Origin: CAZWCX01 sp964632945
Lineage (GTDB): Bacteria > Planctomycetota > MHYJ01 > WSZJ01 > CAZWCX01
Assembly (NCBI GenBank): GCA_964632945.1
Contig: CAZWCX010000044.1
Coordinates: 1-50,640 of the forward strand
Direction of reading: 5' to 3'
DNA: 50,640 nt
In this document: positions 32,801 through 42,251 of the stretch, one piece after another
How positions within the stretch are numbered: position 1 is the first letter of the stretch
Layout of the letters: every line of letters starts with the position of its first letter
The notes under the pieces: generated by a model
Databases searched by the model: none
The model's input: the letters and a program-made list of their open reading frames with translations, nothing else
What the model was told of the DNA's origin: nothing
Program-made: the position numbers and the translations under genes

Positions 32801-35800
32801 AGTTCCCCGTAGCGCCGCGCCTCTTCATCCCGGGCGCCCAGGTGACCCAGCATGGCCCGGCTGTGGGCCGCTGCCAGTTCGAAGACGCGGTCGGCCATGC
32901 GGTGATCCTGGTACTTCGCGATCAGCGCCATCGCGGCTTCGCGCGTCCCGGTCACCCCCAGGATCAGGTCGAGTTTCGCGCTCCCGTCAACCGGCAGTTC
33001 CACCGTGCGCCGGAGCGCGACGCAGGGGTCCAGGACCGGACCGGCGGTACCCGACAAGGGGCCCCAGTGATCCATCATGGCGGGTTGATGAACGTTGCGA
33101 CCCCGGCCGATGCAACGGCCCCGGTCCGTTTCGAAACTGCAGCTCCCCACCTCGCCGCGGGAGGCCAGGAACGCGCAGAACATCCAGCGGGGTTCCTCTC
33201 CGGCCGAGCGCGCGCGCCGGGTCATGAGAATCGCGCCGTAGTCCGGGGCCGGCTCGGCCTGCACGAACAGGCTGCTGAAGGCCCGGTGCAATTCATCGGT
33301 CACGCCGGGCGCCAGGACGACCTCCGCGTAGCCGGTGACCGACAGCGATCGGGGCACGTCCGACCGGTTCGTCAGCTTGATCCTGCGGATCTCGAGATCG
33401 TCCTCAGTCGACACGGCGATCTCCGTGTGCGTCTCCACCCGGTGGTCCTGGCGGCGGAACTCGGCCCGTCCGGGCGTGAAAACCGCTTCGTAGTGGCGGC
33501 CGGCGTGCAGGGACGGTTGGAACGTATTGGACCACCAGCGGTGAATGCGCGGCTCGCCGATGGCGCAAAAGACCCCGAACGACTCGGACGTGGGGTCCTC
33601 CCGCCAGCGGGTGACGGCGAGATCCTTCCATCGGCTGTACCCGCCCCCGGCGGCCGTGACCATCACGTGATAGCGGCCGTTGGACAGGAGATGCACGGCG
33701 GGAACCGGCGGGTTCGGGTGGGTGAACACGCGCAGGGCAGGTTCCACCGTGCGGCCGACCACGCGGTTCGACACGCGGGACTCGCGAGGAAATGGACGCA
33801 CCCGGGCACTCGCGCGCGGGATCCGCTCCTGCAGCAGCAGGGCCGCGGCCCGCAGGTCCGGATTGTCCAGGAATCTGCGCTGCATCTGTGGGCCGAGCGC
33901 AACCTGCGCCAGGGCCAGCAGGCTCATCCCGTGGTGATGAGCCATGAAGGTCCGGATGACCACCCGGCGTTCTCCGGCGGGCACCCGGGCGGGGGTGTAG
34001 TCGACGGCTTCGTAGAAACCATAGTGGCCCAGGCAGCCGTCCCCGGCCAGTCGCTTCAGGTTCTCGCAGGCGCGCCGGGGATCGACCAGCAGGGCCAGGA
34101 GAGATGCGTACGGCGAAATCACCACGTCGTCGCCCAGCCCCCGCTGCAGGCCCAATCCGGGCACCCCGAAGGCGCGATACTGGTAGGTCCCCTCGGCATC
34201 GGTCAGGTTGTAGCAGGACTCGGAGATGCCCCACGGCACCCCCCGCCGCCGACCGTAGTCCGCCTGGCGCGCAACGGCCGCCCGGCATGTATGGTCGAGG
34301 AGGGTGCCCGCGAAGCCGGGCATCACCAGCATCGGCATCAGGTACTCGAACATCGAGCCGCTCCAGCTCAAGAGCACCGGTTGGCCGTGCGCCGTCGTGA
34401 GGCGTCGTCCGAGGGCAAACCAGTGGTCGAACGGAAGTTGGCCCGACGCGATCGCCCCGTAGCTCGCCAGGCGCGCCTCCGAGGCCAGAAGGTCATAGAA
34501 GCTGTGGTCGAGCCGGCGATCGGTCGCCTGGTATCCGATGGCCAGGAGTTTCCGCTTGAGGTCGTACAGAAACGAGAATTCCGCGTCGGTCAGGCCGAGG
34601 CATCGCCCGGCCAGCGCGTCCACCCGGCGAAGGCGCGCGGAAATCTCTTCCGAGCCCCGTCGATACGCCGCGGCCAGGCGTCCGTCGCAATCGGCGGCGG
34701 GCGACGCGGCGAGTCGCTCGGCGGCCTGCTGCGCGAGGGAACCGAGTTCCCGGAGACTCGGCGCGCGATCGACTTCTTCCAGGAGGCGCAGCGCCCCGTC
34801 GTCCCGCGGTTCGACGCCCACGGTCAGCCAGGGCGCCATTGCGGTCAGGTCGTCGAGGAGGGATCGCACCTGTCGCTCGAACGCGTTCGCCCACCAGGAG
34901 GCTTCCGGATGGCGCTGCCGATCAATGGACTCGGCGAGTCGGACGGCGGCGGCATCGAGCGTGTGCAGTCGGGCGGCCGTGGCCGCGAACCCCGCGCTTC
35001 CGTCCGCAAGAAGTCGGGTGACCTCCGCCAGCAGGCTCCGATCGCAGATGGGGGCCGCCCGCGCGACCGGACCCGCCTCCCCGGCGAGCAGGTGCAACGT
35101 GTCGCGCAGCCCCTCCCACGCCCCCGCCGGAAGCACCGGGCACCCGGGCAGTTCGAGCAACCCGCTGCGCAGCACCCGCACGTGCGCAACCAGGTTCCCG
35201 CTGTCCACCGTGGAGACATAGTGGGGGGGAAGCGGCTTGCGCGTTTGCGTATCGTACCAGTTGAAGAAGTGCCCCCGGTACCGCTCCAGCTGCTCCATGG
35301 ATTCGATCGAATGGTCGGTCCGGTCCAGCAGCTGCCCGGTGCTCAGATACCCCAGGTCGTGGGCCGCCAGGTTCGACAACAGCGCGAGGCCCATGTCGGT
35401 CGGACTGGTGCGATGGGCGACGCGGTGGGCGGGCACTTCCTGGAAATTGTCGGGGGGGAGCCAGTTCTCCTGGCGCCCGACGAATACTTCGAAGTAGCGC
35501 CAGGTCAGCCGCGCGACCCGGCGCAGGAACTGCACCTCCTCCGGGCCGAGACGGGTCGGGACCGGACGCAGCGGCCGGCTGACCCACCAGGCCGCCGGCG
35601 GCGACAGGAACCACAGCAGCAGGATCGGGCCTGCCGCCGCGGCCGCGGCGGGCGTGCCGGTCAAGATCAGCGCCGTCGCGACCGCCGCCGACAGGGCGGG
35701 ACCGATCCCCATCCGCAGAACCACGCCCCCGAAGCTCGAGGCCGCCCGGCTTTGCGCCGCGGCAGCCGTCTGCCACTCGAGCAGGCGTCGGTGACTGTAC

Positions 35801-38589
35801 CGCATCCGCCAAAGCGACCGCGCGGCGGCATCGCAGGCCACCATCGCTTCGAACGGGAGAAAGGTCAGCCATAGGGCGATCTTGACCATCCGACGCGCGG
35901 TCGACCGGACCACCGTCATCGCATGGAGTCCGAACGGCAGTTTCGCCGGGCGCTGCGCCAGTTCGGCCAGTCCGGGCAGGAGTTCGGGGGCGAACAGCAG
36001 CGCGAGAATCGCCAGCGTCCACGGCACCGGATCGGGCAGCACGAGCCAGCCGAGCGTCAGCAGGGCGGCCTGGGCCGGCGCCACGAACGCCCGGCGCAAG
36101 TTGTCGAAAATCTTCCACCAGCCGAGTACCGCGATCCAGGGATACACGCGCCGGCCGCCGGCATCGCGCACCCTGCGACCCAACCACGGGGAGATCTGCC
36201 AGTCGCCGCGCATCCAGCGGTGACGGCGGCTGACGTCATCCAGGTAGCGCGCCGGGGAGTCCTCCAGCAACTCGACGTCGCTGCACTGACCGGTACGCGC
36301 GTAGCAGGACTCCAGCAGATCGTGGCTCAGCACGGTGTTGTCGGGGAAGCGCCCGTCCAACAGAGCGCGGAACGCGCCCACGTCATAGATCCCCTTGCCG
36401 ATGAAGGAGGCCTCCGCGAAGAGATCCTGGTAAAGGTCGGAAACCACCCGCGTGTAAGGGTCGATGCCCACTTCTCCGGCCAGGAGCAGGGAGTAGAGGC
36501 TTTGACGGGCGCTGGTGAGGGAGACGCCGACGCGGGGCTGAAGGATGGCGTAGCCGCGCACGAGCCGCCGGCTGCCCGCGTCCATTTGCGGCCGGTTGAG
36601 CGGGTGGGCGGCCGCCCCCACCAGCCGCCATCCCGCTCCCCACGGCAGGCCCGTGTCGGTGTCCAGGGTGATGACGTACCGGATCGACGTCAGGTCCGAC
36701 ACTTCCCCCACGATCCGGCTGAAGGACTCCCGGTCGTCGCCGCACAAGAGCGCGTTCAGGTCCTCCAGCTTGCCGCGCTTGCGTTCCCGCCCCATCCAGC
36801 AGCCCTCCTGCGGATTCCAGAGACGGGGCCGGTGGAACAGGAAAAACCGGCCGGGCGTGCCGTTGCCGTACCGGCGGTTCAGTTCCTCGATGCCGCCGGC
36901 GGCCGCTTCGAGCAGCGCATCGTCGCCGGCCATCCGTTCCGAGGCGGAGTCCGAAAAGTCGGTCAACAACCCGAACCACAGGTTGGGATCCCGATTGGCC
37001 AGGGATCGGCGTTCCAGACCCTCGAGGAGGTCGACGACCTGTTCGGGTCCGGTCAGCAGCGTGGGGACGACGACGAGCGCACGGCACTCGTCCGGAATGC
37101 CGTGCTCGAAGTCCAGCCGGGGGAGCGCCCGCGGCCGGCGGACGATCGCCGCCAGCCAGTTCACCCCCGCGATCGCGGTTTGCGACGCCGCCAGGGTGGC
37201 GCAGACGATCAGGACCGGCCAGGCCGCATCCGGGGCCTGCCGGCCCTGCAGGAGCAGCCAGGCCGTAATGGCGGCCGTCAAGAGCGCGACCGGGCCGAGA
37301 TAGGCGAACAGTTTCAGGCCGCGCAAGAGTCGGCGCGGCCACGGCCGCCCGGGTGGGCTCCCGCGCAGCGCCCGCTCGAGATGCCGCTTCCCCGCATCGA
37401 CGAGCACGTACCCCACGTGCCCCGCGACCGCGGCGCTCGCGGCGTCGGGTCGCGCGGCGGCCACCGCCACTGCCGTCCGCGCCACCTCCTCTTCCCCCAC
37501 GTGGAACCGCCGGGCCAGCCGCTCCACCGCGTGACGGTACTCGTCGCGGGTGGGGAAGTCCATCCGCCCGTAGACCCCGGCCGGCTCGCTGCGCAGGATC
37601 CGCTCGGTGGCGCTGTGCGCCTCGACGAAACGGGGCCAGTCGGTCGCATTGAGAAAGCGCAGGCTGGCGATGCAGTTGGCCATCGAGGCCTGGTCGGCCG
37701 CCTGGCTCTGGCTCTCGGCCCGCACCACTTCCTCGACCGTCTGCCCCTGCTCCGCCAGGCGCGGCTCCAACCACGCCAGCACGAAGGTCGTGGTCGCCCC
37801 GCGCCCCTCGACCGCCTGCATCAGCTGCGCCAGAAACGCCGTCGACAAGGGGGGATTCGCGCGCACCATGTCCGCCAGCACCAGCAGCGCGCCCCCCCGC
37901 GTGTCGTCGGAGTGGTTGATGCGCTGCGCCCAGGCGAGCGCCATATCCCGATGCGCCCGCTTCCAGCTCATGCGGACCGCGACGCGCCGCAGATGCTCGA
38001 TCAGCGCCAGCCGCAGCATGATGGCGACCGACCACAGCTCTCCCAGCGTCAGATGCGTCACCGACTGATAGGCGGTGATGTAGCGGGTCAGGATCTCCTC
38101 GTCCACCCGCCCATCCGCATGCGCGATGAGCTCCAGGATGAGGTCGTAGATCCGGGGAAGCCCGGCGGGCGGGGGACCGGCCAGGCGAGGCAACTGCCGG
38201 CTGTAGCCGCGCGGGAAGTGGCGGCGCGCAAGATCGATCTGCTCCTCGATCAGGTAATGGTTGTCCAGCAGCCACTCCGCGGCCGGGGCCAGTCGTCGCC
38301 CGGCCGCATGCGCTTCGGTCAGCAGTTCGTGACAGCGGGCGATCACCCGCTCCGAGTCGGCCAGCCGCTCGAGGAGCCGGTCGTCGCCGCGACGGCGACC
38401 GAGGAGATGACGGGAAGCGAGCGCCCTGGCGTGCAGCTCCAACTGCTCGACCGTGAAGATCGCGGCGCGCAGCGGGGGTTCGGCGGCGCCGGCCGAGTAC
38501 AGGCCGGCGGCCCAATGGGAGAGCTCCGCCGACATGCCGGGGTCCCGCGTCACGGCGGTTCGAAACCACCTGCGTACGTCGATGTTCAC
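29830..38589 (-). CDS. ndvB: cyclic beta-1,2-glucan synthase (NdvB/Cgs-like)
   Basis: 2919 residues, close to the family's usual length of about 2800-2900. Start is GTG 38589 with GAGGCGG upstream. After a helical N-terminal part, membrane helices lie at about 426-483. The GT84 domain follows: DTDTGLPWGAGW near 640-655, AAHPLNRP and RRHRWMRGDW near 785. More helices lie at about 845-1000. A glycoamylase-like domain is at about 1015-1370 (ENWLPPDNFQEVPAHRVAHR). Two GH94-type cassettes fill the C-terminal half, with GGGDWNDGMN near 2586 giving the general-acid Asp. Such enzymes start, extend, trim and cyclise beta-1,2-glucan, which acts as periplasmic osmoprotectant in Rhizobiales. Outside Proteobacteria the product may differ. 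Confidence 0.93.
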   Translation of the reverse strand: MNIDVRRWFRTAVTRDPGMSAELSHWAAGLYSAGAAEPPLRAAIFTVEQLELHARALASRHLLGRRRGDDRLLERLADSERVIARCHELLTEAHAAGRRLAPAAEWLLDNHYLIEEQIDLARRHFPRGYSRQLPRLAGPPPAGLPRIYDLILELIAHADGRVDEEILTRYITAYQSVTHLTLGELWSVAIMLRLALIEHLRRVAVRMSWKRAHRDMALAWAQRINHSDDTRGGALLVLADMVRANPPLSTAFLAQLMQAVEGRGATTTFVLAWLEPRLAEQGQTVEEVVRAESQSQAADQASMANCIASLRFLNATDWPRFVEAHSATERILRSEPAGVYGRMDFPTRDEYRHAVERLARRFHVGEEEVARTAVAVAAARPDAASAAVAGHVGYVLVDAGKRHLERALRGSPPGRPWPRRLLRGLKLFAYLGPVALLTAAITAWLLLQGRQAPDAAWPVLIVCATLAASQTAIAGVNWLAAIVRRPRALPRLDFEHGIPDECRALVVVPTLLTGPEQVVDLLEGLERRSLANRDPNLWFGLLTDFSDSASERMAGDDALLEAAAGGIEELNRRYGNGTPGRFFLFHRPRLWNPQEGCWMGRERKRGKLEDLNALLCGDDRESFSRIVGEVSDLTSIRYVITLDTDTGLPWGAGWRLVGAAAHPLNRPQMDAGSRRLVRGYAILQPRVGVSLTSARQSLYSLLLAGEVGIDPYTRVVSDLYQDLFAEASFIGKGIYDVGAFRALLDGRFPDNTVLSHDLLESCYARTGQCSDVELLEDSPARYLDDVSRRHRWMRGDWQISPWLGRRVRDAGGRRVYPWIAVLGWWKIFDNLRRAFVAPAQAALLTLGWLVLPDPVPWTLAILALLFAPELLPGLAELAQRPAKLPFGLHAMTVVRSTARRMVKIALWLTFLPFEAMVACDAAARSLWRMRYSHRRLLEWQTAAAAQSRAASSFGGVVLRMGIGPALSAAVATALILTGTPAAAAAAGPILLLWFLSPPAAWWVSRPLRPVPTRLGPEEVQFLRRVARLTWRYFEVFVGRQENWLPPDNFQEVPAHRVAHRTSPTDMGLALLSNLAAHDLGYLSTGQLLDRTDHSIESMEQLERYRGHFFNWYDTQTRKPLPPHYVSTVDSGNLVAHVRVLRSGLLELPGCPVLPAGAWEGLRDTLHLLAGEAGPVARAAPICDRSLLAEVTRLLADGSAGFAATAARLHTLDAAAVRLAESIDRQRHPEASWWANAFERQVRSLLDDLTAMAPWLTVGVEPRDDGALRLLEEVDRAPSLRELGSLAQQAAERLAASPAADCDGRLAAAYRRGSEEISARLRRVDALAGRCLGLTDAEFSFLYDLKRKLLAIGYQATDRRLDHSFYDLLASEARLASYGAIASGQLPFDHWFALGRRLTTAHGQPVLLSWSGSMFEYLMPMLVMPGFAGTLLDHTCRAAVARQADYGRRRGVPWGISESCYNLTDAEGTYQYRAFGVPGLGLQRGLGDDVVISPYASLLALLVDPRRACENLKRLAGDGCLGHYGFYEAVDYTPARVPAGERRVVIRTFMAHHHGMSLLALAQVALGPQMQRRFLDNPDLRAAALLLQERIPRASARVRPFPRESRVSNRVVGRTVEPALRVFTHPNPPVPAVHLLSNGRYHVMVTAAGGGYSRWKDLAVTRWREDPTSESFGVFCAIGEPRIHRWWSNTFQPSLHAGRHYEAVFTPGRAEFRRQDHRVETHTEIAVSTEDDLEIRRIKLTNRSDVPRSLSVTGYAEVVLAPGVTDELHRAFSSLFVQAEPAPDYGAILMTRRARSAGEEPRWMFCAFLASRGEVGSCSFETDRGRCIGRGRNVHQPAMMDHWGPLSGTAGPVLDPCVALRRTVELPVDGSAKLDLILGVTGTREAAMALIAKYQDHRMADRVFELAAAHSRAMLGHLGARDEEARRYGELAAPVVFPARAFRAPAEILRRNRKGQSGLWRYAISGDLPIVLLRVSHADNLPLVRDVLRAHAYWRTRGLPADLVIWSEGVSGYRNALSDEIMRIVAAGADAPLVDKPGGVFVRNIDAFPEEDRVLLQAVARLVIRDVDGSLDQQLERWQRASASSRPPMLASSPLPLPPRRDAAPHPAPRGDLLFSNGIGGFTRDGREYIVDLPPGRVTPAPWVNVIANPRLGTVVSERGSAYTWFGNSQLYRLTPWSNDAVSDPSGELLFVRDESTGRFFSPTPWPPTSDAGYECRHGFGYSIFEHREEELKTVLTTYVAIGAPVKFLALKIRNDSERPRTVSVLAAAELVLGDLRPRHAMHIVTELEPLTGAILARNRYNSEFSGAVAFFDCSETRRSVSGDRTEILGRNGDPSTPAALRLHRLSGRLGPGMDPCAAIQAHVELPAGAEREIVFLLGAADDTAEAVAILQSLRGVSAARVALEEVWRFWNDKLGVMYAETPDPAMNLLMNGWLPYQVLSCRLWGRSGFYQSGGAFGFRDQLQDCLALLHEAPELAREHLLRAAGRQFVEGDVQHWWHPPGGRGVRTTCSDDLLWLPYAVHRYVTFTGDTGVLDESVPFLVGRTLQEGEEGYYDLPGPSDQTRTLYEHCARAIRYGLRLGVHGLPRMGGGDWNDGMNRVGHQGKGESVWLGFFLHDVLSRFAGLAEQRGDEVFSRHCRDTARELAGRIEKHAWDGEWYRRAWFDNGEPLGSAQNAECRIDSLPQSWATIAGVGDPQRRQRALDSVWARLVRPELGIVQLFDPPFDRSAMEPGYIKGYPPGIRENAGQYTHGAVWAALAFALAGRTEEAATLVAYLNPILHAHDPVAVERYKVEPYVMAADVYSRHPHAGRGGWTWYTGSAAWYYRLLHEVILGIDRQVDTLRFRPRVPASWPGFTLHYRYYQTQYHLVFVRDATHHGPVRLTVDGEPHPEHALTLVNDRRERTVEVRFGPGGGGDGSDG

Positions 38590-39038
38590 CGTGCACCGCC
38601 TCGGGCTCCCCGCGCGGCCTGCGCGGTCGTGGTCCCCGTGGAAGAATCGGGCGTCCGCTCGTCTTGCGATCCCGCGACCGGGGACGCGCCGGGGAAGTCA
38701 CTCGAGGCACGCACGGAGCCGCGCGCCGTGATGAATCGGGTCCGGGCCTCCGTCACGAAAACTACGGTGGTGTTCCCGAGTCAAGCACCGACCCGAGGTC
38801 CGTGTCCAGTCCGGCGGGGCCGCGGCGGAGGGGGTGTCCGGTGGCGGCCGTTCATGGGCGGCGGGTCGGCGCGTACCCGCGTCGGCCGCCGGGGGGGGCG
38901 ACGGCATGGACCGCCTCGGGGCATGCCGGGGTCACGCCGGGCGGACGAACCCCCGCGCCCCCCGTGATCTCCCGGACCGTTCGATTCCCACACCGCCGAT
39001 TCTCCCCGGCGATCCGGCGCGAGTCCGACGGCGCCGGT
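38590..39038. other. intergenic region before the glucan synthase
   Basis: 449 bases with no supported gene. On the minus strand TTGACT (38784-38779) is a good -35 but lacks a convincing -10 at normal spacing. The rest is G/C-rich low complexity, including a run of G around 38890. Confidence 0.5.
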
Positions 39039-40091
39039 TCATGACGGCATCCGGACCGCGTTCGCGTTCGACGTGGGCCGGCCCTCCTCCGCCGGCGCCG
39101 ACCGGCGCGCGAGCACCGCCCAGCTGTTGCCGTTCCGTTGCGACAGGCTCTCCACCGTCATGCCGGGCGCCTCGGCAAGGGCCCGGGCTTCCCCCGCGGT
39201 GTAGTACCGCGCCAGCGGCGCGACCAGTTGGTCGAACACGATGTGGTGGATCTCGCGGTACGGGAAGCCGGAGATCTGCTCGAAGTACGCCCGGTACGGC
39301 AGCCGCGCGCGCAGGCCTGCCCAGCGCGGGTCCCGGGCGGCGCGGCGATAGACGCCCTTCACCAGCGCCCACAGCGGGGCGGAGAAGACATGGCTCGCGG
39401 CCAGGAGCGTCTCGAAGCGCAGCCGCACGGTCAGGCGCCGTCGCAGCGGCAGGAGCCACGGCAGCAGCCACTCGTTTCCCTCGCGACCGTAGAGCCACAG
39501 GGAAAGCCGGCCGCCGGGGGCGAGCCGCGCGCACAGGGCGCGCACGGTCGGGGCCGGGTCTTCGACGTGATGGATCACGCCCACCGAGTAGGCGTGGTCG
39601 AAGACGGGACGGAACGGCAGCCGCTCCAGGCTGGCCTGGACGACGTGGACGTTCGGGCGGTCGGCCAGCGCCGCGTACGCCACGTCGGCCGCGCCGGAGA
39701 CGTCGACCCCCACCGCGGCGCGGGCGCCGCAGGAACTGACCACGTCCAGGTGGCGTCCCTTCCCGCAGCCGGCGTCGAGCACCGTCCGGTCCGCGAACTC
39801 GCCCGCGGTGACCGGATGGATCCAGTTGAAGAACTGCGCCCGGTAGTAGTCGTGGTGACCCGGATGAGCCCGCCACTCGTACCCGAAGGCGTCGGCGGTG
39901 CGCCGGGTGACGGCCGGCAGGTCCCCGACGAACATTCGCGGCACGCCGCCGGTCACCGGGAACGACCGGCCGCAGGTCGCGCAGTCCAGGTTCCCCGACG
40001 TCACCTCCGCACCGCGGCTCGAGCCCGCGCGGAGCGCGAGCGTCCCGCCGTCGGCCGGGCAGGCGAGCAAGTCGAGCAGGGATTCTTTCAT
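39039..40091 (-). CDS. Trm112-like zinc ribbon plus SAM-dependent methyltransferase
   Basis: 350 residues from ATG 40091. The first 60 residues are a Trm112-like zinc ribbon: LLACPADGG with C11, then CATCGRSFPVTGGVPRM with C37 and C40. A class I methyltransferase follows, with motif I VLDAGCGKGRHL near residue 105, GVDVSG, and HHVEDP as the post-motif region. A hydrophobic helical insert precedes the end. This architecture is common in methyltransferases encoded in envelope polysaccharide loci. It lies 79 bases after the GT87 gene on the same strand, so the two are probably one transcript. Substrate unknown; no good ribosome site is visible, making the exact start uncertain. Confidence 0.85.
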   Translation of the reverse strand: MKESLLDLLACPADGGTLALRAGSSRGAEVTSGNLDCATCGRSFPVTGGVPRMFVGDLPAVTRRTADAFGYEWRAHPGHHDYYRAQFFNWIHPVTAGEFADRTVLDAGCGKGRHLDVVSSCGARAAVGVDVSGAADVAYAALADRPNVHVVQASLERLPFRPVFDHAYSVGVIHHVEDPAPTVRALCARLAPGGRLSLWLYGREGNEWLLPWLLPLRRRLTVRLRFETLLAASHVFSAPLWALVKGVYRRAARDPRWAGLRARLPYRAYFEQISGFPYREIHHIVFDQLVAPLARYYTAGEARALAEAPGMTVESLSQRNGNSWAVLARRSAPAEEGRPTSNANAVRMPS

Positions 40092-40170
40092 GCGGCGGCG
40101 CGTCGGCTTGACGCCCTGCGGAACGGGACGATACAACCACTCCAGCGCCGGACGCGGCGCCTCCGCGCGT

Positions 40171-41430
40171 CTACGTCGCGGGACGGACGGCGGCGGCCGG
40201 CCGCGCGACCCGCGCGCACAGCAGCGCCGTCAACGCCAGGAGCGCCCAGTTGCGGTACGAAAGCCAGGTCAGCACGTACGCGGGCTCGAGCGGGAACGGC
40301 CAGATCTCGCCGCGGTTCTTGAACAGGAAGGTGGCCAGCAGCAGGGCCGCCGCCGCGGCTTCCGCCGAGCGGAGCCGCCCCGCCCGCCAGGCGGCCGCCG
40401 TCCCGTATCCGGCCGCCACCAGCAGGGGCGCGTCGTACACGCGGTGGTACACGAACAGCAGGCAGAAGGCCGTCAACGCCGCGATCTCCAGGGGCTCGAA
40501 TCCGTCGCCCCGCGCGCCGTACGCGAGCAGACCGGCCAGCCCGAGCACGACCAGTCCCCAGAGCCCGCGCACCGCGAAATCCGGCCAGCCCGGAAAGAGC
40601 CGCCACAGCAGGACCGGGAGGGAGACGTCGTTGTACGAACCCATCGGGTTCTTCTGGTTGTTGATCCCCCCGTCGCTGAAGGTGAATTCCATGTTCGCCT
40701 GGGCGTGCGCCATCATGTCCGCGGCGTCGCCGAGGGCGAGCGGCACGACGTTGATCAGCGCCGCGACCCCGGCCGCGAGCACGGCCGCGCGGAATCGGCG
40801 CTTGAGCAGGAAGTACCCGAACACCGGCAGCGAGAGATTGTACTTGAGCAGCGCCAGGCCCAGGGCGACCCCGGCCGCCCGGTCGTGGCCGTCGCGCGCG
40901 AACACGAGCGCGGCCAGCGTGCAGGCGCCCATGACCAGCGCGGGCTGTCCGGCCTTGACCGCCTCCCAGGCCGGGTCCATGGCGAAGAGGGCGGCGATGC
41001 CGAACAGGAATCCGATCGGGCCGAGCGCGTGGCCGGCCAGCCGCCGCGCGCACACGAGTAGGGCGACGAGCGCGACCTGGTTGAGCACCAGCCAGACCCC
41101 GACCGCGATCCGCCACGGCAACACGGCCAGGGGGGCGAAGAAGACGAAGTTCCCCGGCGGGATGATGATCAGGTTGCCCCACTCGATCGCCTGTCCCGGG
41201 CGCAGGCCGGTGTCGCGGACGGCGACGAAGTCCTGTTGCTCCGCGTCGTACGGATTGCGACCATCGAGAAAGGCGCGCGCGGAGACGTAGCAGTTCCGGA
41301 AGTCCCACGCCCCGTCCAGTTCCAGCGCCGCGGGCAGGGCGAAGGCGGCGTAGCGCGCCACGCTGGCCAAGGCGAGCAGGGCGGCGCCGATCAGGAGCCA
41401 GGGCGTCGGCCGGGTGGGGGGGGGCGTCAT
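40171..41430 (-). CDS. GT87-family polyprenol-phosphate mannosyltransferase-type membrane protein
   Basis: 419 residues with about ten hydrophobic segments. The first lumen-facing loop contains DGAWDFRNCYVSARAFL, matching the D-F-x-x-Y/S pattern of GT87 (DUF2029) enzymes, and NPYDAEQ follows. Such proteins use polyprenyl-phosphate mannose to add sugars to lipids or glycans on the outer face of the membrane; the best studied are mycobacterial PimE-like enzymes. The acceptor here is unknown. ATG 41430 is supported by a promoter at 41459-41488. The downstream methyltransferase is likely co-transcribed, and a second methyltransferase starts divergently at 41523. Confidence 0.85.
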   Translation of the reverse strand: MTPPPTRPTPWLLIGAALLALASVARYAAFALPAALELDGAWDFRNCYVSARAFLDGRNPYDAEQQDFVAVRDTGLRPGQAIEWGNLIIIPPGNFVFFAPLAVLPWRIAVGVWLVLNQVALVALLVCARRLAGHALGPIGFLFGIAALFAMDPAWEAVKAGQPALVMGACTLAALVFARDGHDRAAGVALGLALLKYNLSLPVFGYFLLKRRFRAAVLAAGVAALINVVPLALGDAADMMAHAQANMEFTFSDGGINNQKNPMGSYNDVSLPVLLWRLFPGWPDFAVRGLWGLVVLGLAGLLAYGARGDGFEPLEIAALTAFCLLFVYHRVYDAPLLVAAGYGTAAAWRAGRLRSAEAAAAALLLATFLFKNRGEIWPFPLEPAYVLTWLSYRNWALLALTALLCARVARPAAAVRPAT

Positions 41431-41458
41431 CGCGCGTCGTCCGATCGGGAAGGGCGCG

Positions 41459-41488
41459 ATTGTATCCCGACCGCGGGAGACGGATCAA
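41459..41488 (-). promoter_or_regulatory. promoter of the GT87 operon
   Basis: On the minus strand TTGATC (41488-41483; four of six) and TACAAT (41464-41459; five of six) with an 18-base spacer. Transcription would start about 22 bases before ATG 41430, leaving a very short leader. Confidence 0.55.
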
Positions 41489-41522
41489 GAAACGGCCCCG
41501 GGGGGACCGGAGGATTCGCACG

Positions 41523-42251
41523 ATGCACCCGACGCTGGTCGCACTGTACCGCGACCTGCACGAGCGGCACTGGTGGTGCCGGGCCCGCGAGGAGTTCCTG
41601 ATGGGGCTGCTGGCGGGGCTGGACCTCGGGGCCTCGCCGTCGATTCTCGACATCGGCTGCGGCGACGGGCTTCTTTTCGACCGATTGGGCCGGTGGGGCC
41701 ACGTGGAGGGGATCGAGTCCGATCCGCTCGCCCTCTCCCCGGAGTCGTCGCATCGGGGGCGCATCCATCTCGGGTCGCTCGAGACCTTCCGCAGCGAGCG
41801 GCGATTCGCGCTGGTGCTGTTCTTCGACGTGCTCGAGCACCTGGACGATCCGAAAGCGGCGCTCCTGCAGGCGCGAGCGCTGCTGGCGCCCGGCGGGCGG
41901 ATCGTGGCCACGGTGCCCGCGCTGCGTTCGATGTGGACGTCTCACGACGACCTGAACCGGCACCGCACGCGCTACCGGAAGGCCGAGTTTCTCGCCTTGA
42001 CGGAATCGGCCGGACTGCGCACCGAGCGCTGCCGCTACTTCTTCCACTGGCTGTGCGTGCCCAAGCTGCTGGTGCGGTGGAAGGAGGCGCTGCTGGGCGC
42101 CCGCCCCGCCCCCCCGCGGGTCCCGCCGGAGCCGTTCAACGCCTTGTTCTACTTCGCCTCGCGCCTGGAAGAGAGGCTCCTCGGCCGCCTCGGGCTGCCG
42201 TTCGGCACCTCGCTCCTGTGGATCGGACGGCCGGCGGCCGACCCCGCCTGA
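41523..42251 (+). CDS. class I SAM-dependent methyltransferase
   Basis: 242 residues from ATG 41523 (GGAGG at 41509-41513, nine bases upstream). An N-terminal helix rich in aromatics (HPTLVALYRDLHERHWWCRAR, split as residues 2-22) precedes motif I ILDIGCGDGLLF near residue 42. The acidic end of strand 2 is GIESDP, and motif IV is LFFDVLEHLDDPK. HRTRYRKAEFLAL follows as in UbiE/Coq-type and polysaccharide-locus methyltransferases. The substrate is unknown. It is divergent from the GT87 gene across about 92 bases and convergent with the YceH-family gene. Confidence 0.88.
   Translation: MHPTLVALYRDLHERHWWCRAREEFLMGLLAGLDLGASPSILDIGCGDGLLFDRLGRWGHVEGIESDPLALSPESSHRGRIHLGSLETFRSERRFALVLFFDVLEHLDDPKAALLQARALLAPGGRIVATVPALRSMWTSHDDLNRHRTRYRKAEFLALTESAGLRTERCRYFFHWLCVPKLLVRWKEALLGARPAPPRVPPEPFNALFYFASRLEERLLGRLGLPFGTSLLWIGRPAADPA

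Noticed and set aside
31744..35874. Open frame of 1376 codons on the plus strand
   Set aside because: It is antisense to the glucan synthase, which has strong family motifs on the other strand.
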